Part shown: in pieces, positions 53,969 to 61,980 of the stretch
Numbering within the stretch: position 1 is the first letter of the stretch
Layout of the letters: the number at the start of each line of letters is the position of its first letter
DNA from: Pseudomonas sp. Os17
Lineage (GTDB): Bacteria > Pseudomonadota > Gammaproteobacteria > Pseudomonadales > Pseudomonadaceae
Reading direction: 5' to 3'
Length of the DNA: 64,000 nt
Assembly (NCBI RefSeq): GCF_001547895.1
Contig: NZ_AP014627.1
Span: 3,103,501-3,167,500 of the forward strand
The notes under the pieces: model-generated
What the model was told of the DNA's origin: nothing
Seen by the model: only the letters and a program-made list of their open reading frames with translations
Database searches by the model: none
Position numbers and translations under genes: made by a program

Positions 53969-55822
53969 ATGGGTGTCTTTGACTACAAGAACTTCACCGC
54001 AGCCGATTCCAAGGCGCTGTTTTCCGATGCGCTGGCGATCACGCTGTACTCCTATCACAACCTCGACAACGGCTTCGCCGTGGGTTACCAGCACAACGGC
54101 TTCGGGCTGGGCCTGCCGGCAACCCTGGTCAGCGCATTGATCGGCAGCAGCGATTCCCAGGGCGTGATCCCTGGCATTCCCTGGAACCCGGATTCGGAGC
54201 AGGCCGCCAAGGACGCGTTGCACCAGGCCGGGTGGTCCACCCTCAGTGCCCAGCAACTGGGCTACAGCGGCAAGGTGGATGCCCGGGGCACCTTCTTCGG
54301 CGAGAAGGACGGCTACGGCACGGCCCAGGTGGAAATCCTCGGCAAATACGATGCCCAGGGGCATTTGAGCTCCATCGGCATCGCCTTTCGCGGCACCAGC
54401 GGGCCACGGGAGTCGGTGATCGGCGACACCATCGGTGATGTCATCAGTGACCTGCTGGCCGCCCTGGGACCCAAGGACTATGCGAAGAACTACGCCGGTG
54501 AGGCCTTCGGCAAACTGTTCGCCGATGTGGCGGCTTTTGCCCAGGCCAATGGCCTGTCGGGCAAGGACATCCTGGTCAGCGGTCACAGCCTCGGCGGGCT
54601 GGGGGTCAACAGCCTGGCGGACCTGAGCGGCGAACGCTGGTCCGGGTTCTACAAGGATGCCAACTACATCGCCTATGCCTCGCCGACCCAGAGCGCCAGC
54701 GACAAGGTGCTGAACATCGGCTATGAGAACGACCCGGTGTTCCGCGCCCTGGACGGCTCCAGTTTCAACCTGTCGTCCCTTGGCGTGCACGACGCCCATC
54801 AGGATTCGGCCACCAACAACATCGTCAACTTCAACGACCACTACGCCTCGTCGCTGTGGAACGTGCTGCCGTTCTCGATCCTCAACATCCCCACCTGGAT
54901 CTCCCACCTGCCCACCGGCTACGGCGATGGCCTGACCCGGGTCCTGCAATCGAAGTTCTACGACTTCACCAGCAAGGACTCGACCATTGTCGTGGCCAAC
55001 CTGTCGGACCCGGCCCGGGGCAGCACCTGGGTCCAGGACCTGAACCGCAACGCCGAAACCCACAAGGGGAGCACCTTCATCATCGGCAGCGACGGCAACG
55101 ACCTGATCCAGGGCGGCCGTGGCAACGACTACCTGGAGGGCCGCGACGGCAATGACACCTTCCGCGACGATGGCGGCTACAACATCATTCTCGGGGGCAA
55201 GGGCAGCAACACCCTGGACCTGCAGCACTCCATCGGCGACTACAGCTTTGCCAGCGACGGCGCCGGCACCCTGTACGTGCGCGATGCCAACGGCGGGATC
55301 AGCATCACCCGTGACATCGGCGCGATCCAGAGCAAGGAGCCGGGGTTTCTCTGGGGCCTGTTCAAGGACGACGTGCTGCATCAGGTGACCGACCAGGGCT
55401 TGCAGGTGGGCGCTCAACTGACCCACTACGCCTCGTCGGTAAAAGGCGATGCCGGGGACAACCTGCTCAAGGCCGGTGCCGGCGGCGACTGGCTGTTCGG
55501 CCTGGACGGCAACGATCACCTGATCGGTGGCCGGGGCAATGACGTGTTTGTCGGTGGCGCCGGCAATGACCTGATGGAGTCGGGAGGGGGCAACGACACC
55601 TTCCTGTTCACCGGTCATTTCGGCCAGGACCGCATCCTCGGCTACCAGAGCGGCGACAAACTGGTGTTCATGGGGGTGAGCGGGGTGCTGCCGGGCCAGG
55701 ACTACCGGGCCCACGCCAGCAGCAGCGGCCATGACACGCTGCTGACCTTTGGCCAGGACACGGTGACCCTGGTGGGCGTCAGTCTTGAGCAGCTCAACGG
55801 CTCGGGCATCACCATCGCCTGA
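53969..55822 (+). CDS. pueA: Secreted RTX lipase/polyurethanase PueA
   Basis: A 617-residue family I.3 lipase, the exact length reported for PueA. Nucleophile elbow GHSLGG with Ser207. RTX repeats near 380-395 (QGGRGNDYLEGRDGND) and 515-540 (IGGRGNDVFVGGAGNDLMESGGGND). It ends QLNGSGITIA, a type I secretion signal. Compared with PueB it has about 50 extra residues after residue 22 (SYHNLDNGFAVGYQHNGFG). AAAGAGAGG lies before the ATG. Exported through AprDEF. Acts on triglycerides and polyester polyurethane in the family. Separate transcription unit after the autotransporter. Confidence 0.94.
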   Translation: MGVFDYKNFTAADSKALFSDALAITLYSYHNLDNGFAVGYQHNGFGLGLPATLVSALIGSSDSQGVIPGIPWNPDSEQAAKDALHQAGWSTLSAQQLGYSGKVDARGTFFGEKDGYGTAQVEILGKYDAQGHLSSIGIAFRGTSGPRESVIGDTIGDVISDLLAALGPKDYAKNYAGEAFGKLFADVAAFAQANGLSGKDILVSGHSLGGLGVNSLADLSGERWSGFYKDANYIAYASPTQSASDKVLNIGYENDPVFRALDGSSFNLSSLGVHDAHQDSATNNIVNFNDHYASSLWNVLPFSILNIPTWISHLPTGYGDGLTRVLQSKFYDFTSKDSTIVVANLSDPARGSTWVQDLNRNAETHKGSTFIIGSDGNDLIQGGRGNDYLEGRDGNDTFRDDGGYNIILGGKGSNTLDLQHSIGDYSFASDGAGTLYVRDANGGISITRDIGAIQSKEPGFLWGLFKDDVLHQVTDQGLQVGAQLTHYASSVKGDAGDNLLKAGAGGDWLFGLDGNDHLIGGRGNDVFVGGAGNDLMESGGGNDTFLFTGHFGQDRILGYQSGDKLVFMGVSGVLPGQDYRAHASSSGHDTLLTFGQDTVTLVGVSLEQLNGSGITIA

Positions 55823-55832
55823 TGCATCCGCG

Positions 55833-55859
55833 GCGCGGGGGCCGGCACGGGCCCCGCGC
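55833..55859 (+). terminator. GC-rich hairpin after pueA
   Basis: GCGCGGGGGCC and GGGCCCCGCGC form an imperfect stem with a 5-nt loop just after the stop. No T-tract, so termination is probable but not sure. Confidence 0.5.
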
Positions 55860-56008
55860 TGTCCGGACGGGAAAAAGTGACCTGCAGGTCAAGTGACGAC
55901 TCCAATATCCTTAAAGCCGCCGCCGGTTGACCCGTTATTACAGCAACCCAGGGTTCTGTGGGGGCCGGACAGCAACGGATTCAAGGTAATGGCAGGAGAG
56001 TTTTGACT

Positions 56009-56392
56009 GTGAGCAACACCAAGAGATGGGCGAGTGCCGGGGTGCTGATGGCCCTGTGGACGGTGCTGGTCGTCGCCGAGGAGTTGCCTCGCAGCTCGAT
56101 TTTGCAACGTTACGGGGTGAGCGTGGATCAGTTGCCGGCCGGTCAGCCGGCGCCTGCCCAGTCGCAGCCGGCGCCTGCCAGCCGCTTCAACCTGCAGCCC
56201 GAGCCACCGCTGGTCGATCTGCGCCTGGGGGACGGCACGGCGCCGCCGAGCACCGGCAACATCAGCATCGACAACGCCGAGGCGCGCGAGCGCGAGCGCT
56301 GCCAGCAAGTGCGTGACCAGTTGTCCAGGCGAGGCAAGCCTCTGGGGATTTCCTGCACGCCAGGGCAGGGCCCGTTGCCCTGGTCGCCCTGA
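56009..56392 (+). CDS. Small exported Pro-rich protein of unknown function
   Basis: A 127-residue protein from a GTG start with AGGAG 10 nt upstream. A hydrophobic leader (ASAGVLMALWTVLVVAEE) looks like a signal peptide or anchor. A Pro/Ala/Gln-rich linker (about 40-60) and a C-terminal part with two Cys (ERCQQVRDQL, GISCTPGQ) follow; the pair could form a disulfide. No family recognised. It stands between pueA and the small YgdI/YgdR-like lipoprotein gene, which is convergent. Confidence 0.65.
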   Translation: MSNTKRWASAGVLMALWTVLVVAEELPRSSILQRYGVSVDQLPAGQPAPAQSQPAPASRFNLQPEPPLVDLRLGDGTAPPSTGNISIDNAEARERERCQQVRDQLSRRGKPLGISCTPGQGPLPWSP

Positions 56393-56407
56393 AGCGCGGG
56401 AGCTGCA

Positions 56408-56632
56408 TCATTTTTCCTGGCGGACCGTGGCCACATCGTCCGCCTTGACCCGTACGGTCTTGCCGGAAATGTCCTGGAATTCATAGAAACCATCCGCGGT
56501 CCTGGTCTTGGGCTGGTCCCGGGTCAAATACTGGGTGCCGTTCTGCAAGGTCACCACTGTGGGCGAGGCGCAGCCGGCCAGGGTCAGGGCGCCGAAGGCG
56601 GTCAACAGCAGTCCCAGGTTCTTCACATTCAT
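56408..56632 (-). CDS. YgdI/YgdR-family lipoprotein
   Basis: A 74-residue lipoprotein. The lipobox LAGC places the lipidated Cys near residue 21, followed by the small SH3-like domain of the family (TVVTLQNGTQYLTRDQPKT...GFYEFQDISGKTVRVKADDVATV). Exported to the envelope; function unknown, possibly stress related. AGAGG precedes the ATG. Convergent with the small exported protein. Confidence 0.9.
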   Translation of the reverse strand: MNVKNLGLLLTAFGALTLAGCASPTVVTLQNGTQYLTRDQPKTRTADGFYEFQDISGKTVRVKADDVATVRQEK

Positions 56633-56834
56633 ACAGACCTCTCATCAGGGGGTGTCCCCGTTGCGGCGGACACTATAGTCATGGCCCCTTGGTGTAGTGA
56701 AGACGACGAAAGTTCGCCGGGTCATTGGAAAAATCTTCGTCCCGCCATTTATCCAATAGTGTTTGCCAGAGCGGGGCGCCGGCTGTTATCTGTACGCATA
56801 ACCAGTATCGATCCAGCCGTGGCGTGTTTGTTCA

Positions 56835-58487
56835 GTGACTTCCAACCCCCTCGAAAACCCCCTCTATTACCTGTGCAACTTCCAGCAAGTGCTGAACTGG
56901 CTGGAGCAGCGCTATGCCGATGTGCTGACCCCCGAGGAGCAGCGCTTCATCACGGATTTCGCTGCCTTGGCCGAGCCGTCCCAGGCCTTGCTGGTGCGCA
57001 TGGTGATGCGCAAGGGCCGGCATTTTCGCCTGAGCAAGCTGAGCTACCCGGAAATCGCCGACAGCGCCGGGGCCCTGTTGCCGTTGCTGGCGCTGGGCTG
57101 GGTCGACGAGCAAGCGCCGCTGACCCTGGATGAGCTGTTCGGCCTGTTGCAAAAGGCCGAGATCCTGCAGTGCTTCAGCGACCGGGGATTGTCGGCCAAG
57201 GCCAAGAAGAGCCAGTGGCTGGAAGCGCTGCAGGCGCTGTCTCCGCAGCCTCGGGCTTTCGGCCAATGGTGTCCTGCACTGGCCGACCGGCTGCTGAGCC
57301 TGACGGTCATGCCCTTGTGCGATCGGTTGCGGCTGATGTTCTTCGGCAACCTCTATCAGGACTGGTCGGAGTTCGTGCTCGCGGACCTGGGGATCTACAG
57401 CTACGAGAAAGTCGAGATCAGCGCCGATGCCCGGGGCCTGCGCAGTCGCGACGACGTCGACGGTTTCATCTACCTGCAGCAATGCCAGGAGGCCTTCGAG
57501 GCCGGCGAGCCGCTGCCCGCGGTGCTGCCGCGTATCGTTGCGTTCAGCAGCGCCAACGCCTGGCTGGAGAAGCGTCGCGCCAAGCTGCTGTTCCTGTTGG
57601 GGCAGCATTGCGAACGCCAGGCCGACTGGCCGCTGGCCCGGCAGATCTATCAGCAGTGCAGCTACCCCGGGGCGCGCTTGCGGCTGATCCGGGTTCTGGA
57701 GCTCAGCGCCGAGTACCAGGCGGCCCTGACCCTGGCCGAACAGGCCGCGGCAGCGCCCCAGAGCGCCGCCGAGGCCCAGCAGTTGCTGCGGGTGATGCCG
57801 CGCTTGCGGCGCAAGCTGGGCGGGCCACCGGCGTCCCGGGCGGTCAGCCGCGAGGTGGCGCGGCTGGACCTGAGCCTGCCCCGGGACCCCGCCGGGCTGA
57901 CGGTGGAGCTGCAGGTCCAGGCTCATCTGCATCAGCCCCAGGCACCGGTGCATTACGTGGAGAACAGCCTGATCAACTCGCTGTTCGGGCTGCTGTGCTG
58001 GCCGGCGATCTTCGCGCCCTTGCCGGGGGCGTTCTTCCACCCGTTCCAGCGTGGGCCGGTGGATCTGTTGAGCGAGGACTTTCACCCGCGGCGCAGCGAG
58101 CTGTTCCAGGCGTGCCTGGAGGAGCTGGAGGATGGCCGTTACCGGGACAGCATCCGTCAGCGCTTTGTCGCCAAATGGGGCCTGCAATCGCCTTTCGTGT
58201 TTTGGAGCGTCTTGAGCCAGGAACTGCTGGAACTGGCCCTGGACTGCCTGCCGGCCGAACACCTGAAACACTGGTTCCAGCGGCTGCTGCTGGACATCCG
58301 GGCCAACCGCGCCGGCATGCCGGACCTGATCCAGTTCTGGCCCGAGGAAAAGCGCTACCGGATGATCGAGGTCAAGGGCCCGGGGGATCGCCTGCAGGAC
58401 AACCAGCTGCGCTGGCTGGACTTCTGCCAGGAGCACCAGATGCCGGTGGTGGTGTGCTACGTGCAGTGGCAGGACCCGTCCTCGTGA
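56835..58487 (+). CDS. FAN1-like VRR-NUC nuclease
   Basis: A 550-residue structure-specific nuclease of the FAN1 family. The start is GTG at 56835 (VTSNPLENPLYYLCNF). The C-terminal VRR-NUC domain carries the PD-(D/E)XK active site: D497 in MPDLIQFW and E512-V-K514 in IEVKGPGD, followed by Gln in DNQLRWLDF. The N-terminal half is the helical SAP/TPR-like region. The family has 5' flap and exonuclease action on interstrand crosslinks, and the P. aeruginosa homologue has been studied structurally. Its stop overlaps the helicase start (GTGA), so the two work together. Confidence 0.9.
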   Translation: MTSNPLENPLYYLCNFQQVLNWLEQRYADVLTPEEQRFITDFAALAEPSQALLVRMVMRKGRHFRLSKLSYPEIADSAGALLPLLALGWVDEQAPLTLDELFGLLQKAEILQCFSDRGLSAKAKKSQWLEALQALSPQPRAFGQWCPALADRLLSLTVMPLCDRLRLMFFGNLYQDWSEFVLADLGIYSYEKVEISADARGLRSRDDVDGFIYLQQCQEAFEAGEPLPAVLPRIVAFSSANAWLEKRRAKLLFLLGQHCERQADWPLARQIYQQCSYPGARLRLIRVLELSAEYQAALTLAEQAAAAPQSAAEAQQLLRVMPRLRRKLGGPPASRAVSREVARLDLSLPRDPAGLTVELQVQAHLHQPQAPVHYVENSLINSLFGLLCWPAIFAPLPGAFFHPFQRGPVDLLSEDFHPRRSELFQACLEELEDGRYRDSIRQRFVAKWGLQSPFVFWSVLSQELLELALDCLPAEHLKHWFQRLLLDIRANRAGMPDLIQFWPEEKRYRMIEVKGPGDRLQDNQLRWLDFCQEHQMPVVVCYVQWQDPSS

Positions 58488-60796
58488 GCTATCGCGTCGC
58501 GGTGCGAGCCCTGTGTGAGTTCAGTGCCAAGACCGGCGACCTGGATCTGCGCTTCACCCCGTCGCCCAGTGCGCTGGAGGGCATGCTCGGGCACCGCACC
58601 GTGGCGGCCCGGCGCAATCCCGACTACCAGAGCGAAGTGCCCCTGGAGGGCCGATACGGTGAGCTGCTGGTCAGGGGGCGGGCGGACGGCTACGACCCGG
58701 CGCAGAACCTGCTGGAAGAGATCAAGACCTACCGTGGCGATCTGGCGCGCATGCCGGACAACCACCGGCAGTTGCATTGGGCCCAGGCCAGGGTCTATGG
58801 CTGGCTGTTGTGCCAGAGCCTGCAGTTGCCGAGCCTGCGGGTGTCGCTGGTGTATTTCGACGTGGCCAGCGAACAGGAAACCGCCCTGGTGGAGGAGCAC
58901 AGTGCCGCGGCACTGGAGGCGTTCTTCCAGCGCCAATGCGCGGTGTTTCTGCAGTGGGCGCAGCAGGAACTGGCCCACCGTCAAGCCCGGGACCAGGCGA
59001 CCCGCGCCCTGAACTTTCCCCACGCGACGTTTCGCCAGGGCCAGCGGCACCTGGCCGAATCGGTGTACAAGGCGGTCAGCACCGGCCGCTGCCTGCTGGC
59101 CCAGGCCCCCACTGGCATAGGCAAGACCCTGGGCACGATTTTCCCCATGCTCAAGGCCATGGCTCCGCAGCAGTTGGACAAGCTGCTGTTTCTCACCGCC
59201 AAGACCCCGGGACGGCAGTTGGCCCTGGATGCGGCGCGGGTGCTGTTCGCCGGACAGGCCGGGCTGCCGTTGCGGGTCCTGGAGCTGGTGGCCCGGGACA
59301 AGGCCTGCGAACACCCGGACAAAGCCTGTCATGGTGAGTCCTGTCCCTTGGCCAGGGACTTCTATCAACGCCTGCCGGCGGCGCGCCAGGCGGCCAGCCA
59401 GGTGCCGATGCTCGACCGCCAGGCGCTGCGCCAGGTGGCCCTGGAGCATCAGGTCTGTCCTTACTACCTGAGTCAGGAAATGGCCCGCTGGAGCGATCTG
59501 CTGGTGGCCGACTACAACTACTACTTCGACTTCAGCGCCTTGCTGTTCGGCCTGGCCCAGGCCAATCAGTGGCAGTTGGCGGTGCTGGTGGACGAGGCGC
59601 ACAACCTGGTGGAGCGCGGGCGCGGCATGTACAGCGCAAGCCTGGATCAGCAACAGCTGGCCGCCGTGCGCCACACTGCGCCCCAGGTGCTCAAAGGCGC
59701 CTTGCAACGCCTGAACCGAGAATGGAATGCCCTGCACAAGGAACAGCTCGCGCCGTATCAGGCTTATAGCCAGTTGCCCACGGCGCTGCTCAGGGCCCTG
59801 GCCCTGTGCGTCGCGGCCCTGGGTGACTACTTCAACGAGCAGCCCCAGGGCCTGGACGCCGGCCTGCAGGGGCTGTACTTCGAGTTGCTGCAGTTTGCCC
59901 GGGTGGCGGAGCTGTTCGATGAGCGGCAGTTCATCTTCGACATCAGCAAGCGCGCCCTGAGCGCCAAGCGCAGCCTGTCGCGCTTGTGCCTGCGTAATGT
60001 GGTGCCGGCGGCGTTGTTGGGCCCGCGACTGAGCGCGGCCCGCAGCACCGTGCTGTTTTCTGCCACCCTCAATCCCGAGCGTTACTACCGTGACCTGCTG
60101 GGCCTGCCGGATAGCACGGTGTGGCTGGAGGTGGAGTCGCCCTTTGCCGCCGCCCAGTTGCAGGTGCAGATCGTCAGCCGCATCTCCACCCGCTATGTGC
60201 ACCGGCAGGCGTCGCTGGCACCGATCGTCGAGTTGCTGGCTCGCCAGTTCGCCGCGCGGCCGGGCAACTACCTGGCGTTTTTCAGCAGCTTCGATTACCT
60301 GCAGCAGGTGGCCGAGCTGCTGGCCCGGGAACACCGGCACATCCCCCTGTGGTTGCAGTCCCGGGGCATGGATGAAGCCTCGCGCCAGGACTTTCTCCAG
60401 CAGTTTCGCGCCGAGGGGCAGGGCATAGGCTTTGCCGTTCTGGGCGGGGCGTTCGGCGAAGGCATCGATCTGCCGGGGACGCAGCTGATCGGCGCCTTTG
60501 TCGCCACCCTGGGGCTGCCCCAGCTCAACCCGCTGAACGAGCAGATGAAACAGCGCATGGCGGCGTTGTTCGGTTCCGGCTACGACTACACCTACCTCTA
60601 TCCGGGCTTGCAGAAGGTGGTGCAGGCGGCGGGGCGGGTGATTCGCAGCCAGACCGATCGTGGCGTGCTGATGCTGATTGACGACCGTTTCGCCGAGTCC
60701 CGGGTGCGGCAGTTGTTGCCGGGGTGGTGGGCGATCCAGGCCGAGGGTGCCGGGCCGGCTGAGGTGGAGCCGGCGGCAGGGTTTGGCGGGGAGTGA
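58484..60796 (+). CDS. XPD/DinG-like ATP-dependent helicase with N-terminal PD-(D/E)XK nuclease domain
   Basis: A 770-residue protein. Residues about 20-175 form a Cas4/RecB-like nuclease fold: D68 in GRADGYD and E79-I-K81 in LLEEIKTYRG. The superfamily 2 helicase follows: Walker A APTGIGKT (K214), DEAH box VDEAHN (D370), and C-terminal GGAFGEGIDLPG and QAAGRVIRS. Four Cys between Walker A and DEAH (CEHPDKAC, GESCPL, HQVCPYY) fit an XPD-type 4Fe-4S cluster. GTG overlaps the FAN1-like stop, so translation is coupled. The pair probably repairs crosslinks: the helicase opens DNA for both nucleases. Confidence 0.88.
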   Translation: MSYRVAVRALCEFSAKTGDLDLRFTPSPSALEGMLGHRTVAARRNPDYQSEVPLEGRYGELLVRGRADGYDPAQNLLEEIKTYRGDLARMPDNHRQLHWAQARVYGWLLCQSLQLPSLRVSLVYFDVASEQETALVEEHSAAALEAFFQRQCAVFLQWAQQELAHRQARDQATRALNFPHATFRQGQRHLAESVYKAVSTGRCLLAQAPTGIGKTLGTIFPMLKAMAPQQLDKLLFLTAKTPGRQLALDAARVLFAGQAGLPLRVLELVARDKACEHPDKACHGESCPLARDFYQRLPAARQAASQVPMLDRQALRQVALEHQVCPYYLSQEMARWSDLLVADYNYYFDFSALLFGLAQANQWQLAVLVDEAHNLVERGRGMYSASLDQQQLAAVRHTAPQVLKGALQRLNREWNALHKEQLAPYQAYSQLPTALLRALALCVAALGDYFNEQPQGLDAGLQGLYFELLQFARVAELFDERQFIFDISKRALSAKRSLSRLCLRNVVPAALLGPRLSAARSTVLFSATLNPERYYRDLLGLPDSTVWLEVESPFAAAQLQVQIVSRISTRYVHRQASLAPIVELLARQFAARPGNYLAFFSSFDYLQQVAELLAREHRHIPLWLQSRGMDEASRQDFLQQFRAEGQGIGFAVLGGAFGEGIDLPGTQLIGAFVATLGLPQLNPLNEQMKQRMAALFGSGYDYTYLYPGLQKVVQAAGRVIRSQTDRGVLMLIDDRFAESRVRQLLPGWWAIQAEGAGPAEVEPAAGFGGE

Positions 60797-60821
60797 CGAT
60801 CAGCGGCGGGGGATGGCGCTG

Positions 60822-61235
60822 TCACTGGCCCCGGTGGACGCGGACAAAGCGGCGCAGGGTCTGGCCCGGCCCGGTGCTGAAACGGGTGGGCCGCGGTTGC
60901 CCCTCGTCGGCGGCGATGAACACGAACTCATCGGCGCTCAGTTGGTAGCTGGCCGGCAAGGGCTTGCCGGCGTCGGCGCCGATGGAATCGACCCAGGTGA
61001 TGGACTTGGGCCGGGTGCTGCTGTCGAGGCTGAAGCTCCCCGCCAGCAGGGTGTCCCCGGCCACCGTCACCACGCGAAAGCGGTTGCCTTCGATCAGGGT
61101 CAGGGCGCCTGGCGCGCTGTGCTCGTCCGGTGGGTCGAGTACGCCGCTGTCTTCCATCGAGATCTGTTCCCAGGCGCCTTGCAGCGCCTCGAGCTGCAGC
61201 AGGTCGGCGTGCTTCAGGGGAGACGAACCATCCAT
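60822..61235 (-). CDS. TIGR03067-like small beta-barrel protein
   Basis: A 137-residue protein with the layout of TIGR03067 domains: LQGAWEQISMEDSG at about 18-31, LTLIEGNRFRVV, SFSLDSSTRPKSITWVDS, ASYQLSADEFVFIAADEGQPRPTRFSTGPG and a final RRFVR strand. It has no signal peptide. AAGGA lies 10 nt before the ATG. It starts 23 bp after the response regulator stop on the same strand, so it is probably the third gene of the phosphorelay operon. Function unknown; the fold is lipocalin-like and might bind a small ligand. Confidence 0.78.
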   Translation of the reverse strand: MDGSSPLKHADLLQLEALQGAWEQISMEDSGVLDPPDEHSAPGALTLIEGNRFRVVTVAGDTLLAGSFSLDSSTRPKSITWVDSIGADAGKPLPASYQLSADEFVFIAADEGQPRPTRFSTGPGQTLRRFVRVHRGQ

Positions 61236-61258
61236 TTTCGGGGGCTTCCTTATGACGA

Positions 61259-61906
61259 TCAGTTGAAGATGTTGCGGCCAATGCAGTAGGTCAGCAGGTC
61301 CTGGTCGCTCTGCACGTCCAGCTTGCGCATGGCGGAGATCTTCTGGGCACTGATGGTTTTGGAGCTGCGGTTCTGGCTGCGGGCGATGTCGCTGACGCTC
61401 TTGCCGGAAACGAACAGCCGCAGGATCTCAAACTCCTTGGGCGACAGGGTGGAAATTCGCTCGTCGATCGCCACATTGGATTCCATCACCGAATGGGAGG
61501 CCGGCTCCAGGCTGCGGTACACGCCTTTTTGTGCGATGGCCTTGAGGGCGGTCTGGATCTCCTCGTGCAACTGGCTTTTCTGGATCACGCCCACCACCCC
61601 CAACTCGCGCAGGCGGGTGAGGATCAATTGATTGGAAATCATGGTCAGGATCAGGATCTGCAAGTGCGGGAAGTTGCGCTTGAGGTACTCCACCAGCTTC
61701 AGGCCATCGCCGTAAGGCGAGTCTCCGGGCATGTTGTAGTCGGTAATCACAATGTCCACCGGCCGGGATTCCAGCTGCTGGATCAGGCCTTTGGAACATA
61801 CCGCTTCACCGACAATTTCGAAGCGGTCGTCGCGCTCCATGAGCTCGCGCACGCCGAGCAAAACAATAGGGTGATCGTCAGCAATGACTACTTTCAGTTT
61901 TTCCAT
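61259..61906 (-). CDS. RcsB-like response regulator (NarL/FixJ family)
   Basis: A 215-residue regulator. The receiver domain (1-125) has the acid pocket IADDHP and phospho-Asp56 in VITDYNMPGDSPYGDG, a form very close to RcsB. The LuxR-type HTH fills about 150-212 (LSPKEFEILRLFVSGKSVSDIARSQNRSSKTISAQK). The start at 61906 (MEKLKVVIADDHP) leaves the normal N terminus; upstream Shine-Dalgarno is weak. It lies 74 bp after the hybrid kinase and is the probable end point of its phosphorelay. Confidence 0.9.
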   Translation of the reverse strand: MEKLKVVIADDHPIVLLGVRELMERDDRFEIVGEAVCSKGLIQQLESRPVDIVITDYNMPGDSPYGDGLKLVEYLKRNFPHLQILILTMISNQLILTRLRELGVVGVIQKSQLHEEIQTALKAIAQKGVYRSLEPASHSVMESNVAIDERISTLSPKEFEILRLFVSGKSVSDIARSQNRSSKTISAQKISAMRKLDVQSDQDLLTYCIGRNIFN

Positions 61907-61980
61907 GGCAAACACACCCGTGTAATACGCAATTTAGTAAAGAAACATAAGACTGACGGTACATTAAACCCTGCCACCCA

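Noticed and set aside
50753-55732. Long antisense frames opposite the autotransporter and PueA
   Set aside because: Composition is that of shadow frames of repetitive GC-rich genes; the sense products carry full catalytic motifs.
57170-60796. 1208-codon frame crossing the FAN1-like and helicase genes
   Set aside because: Its first part is a Pro/Ala/Gly-rich out-of-frame reading of the nuclease gene; only the part from 58484 is a real protein.
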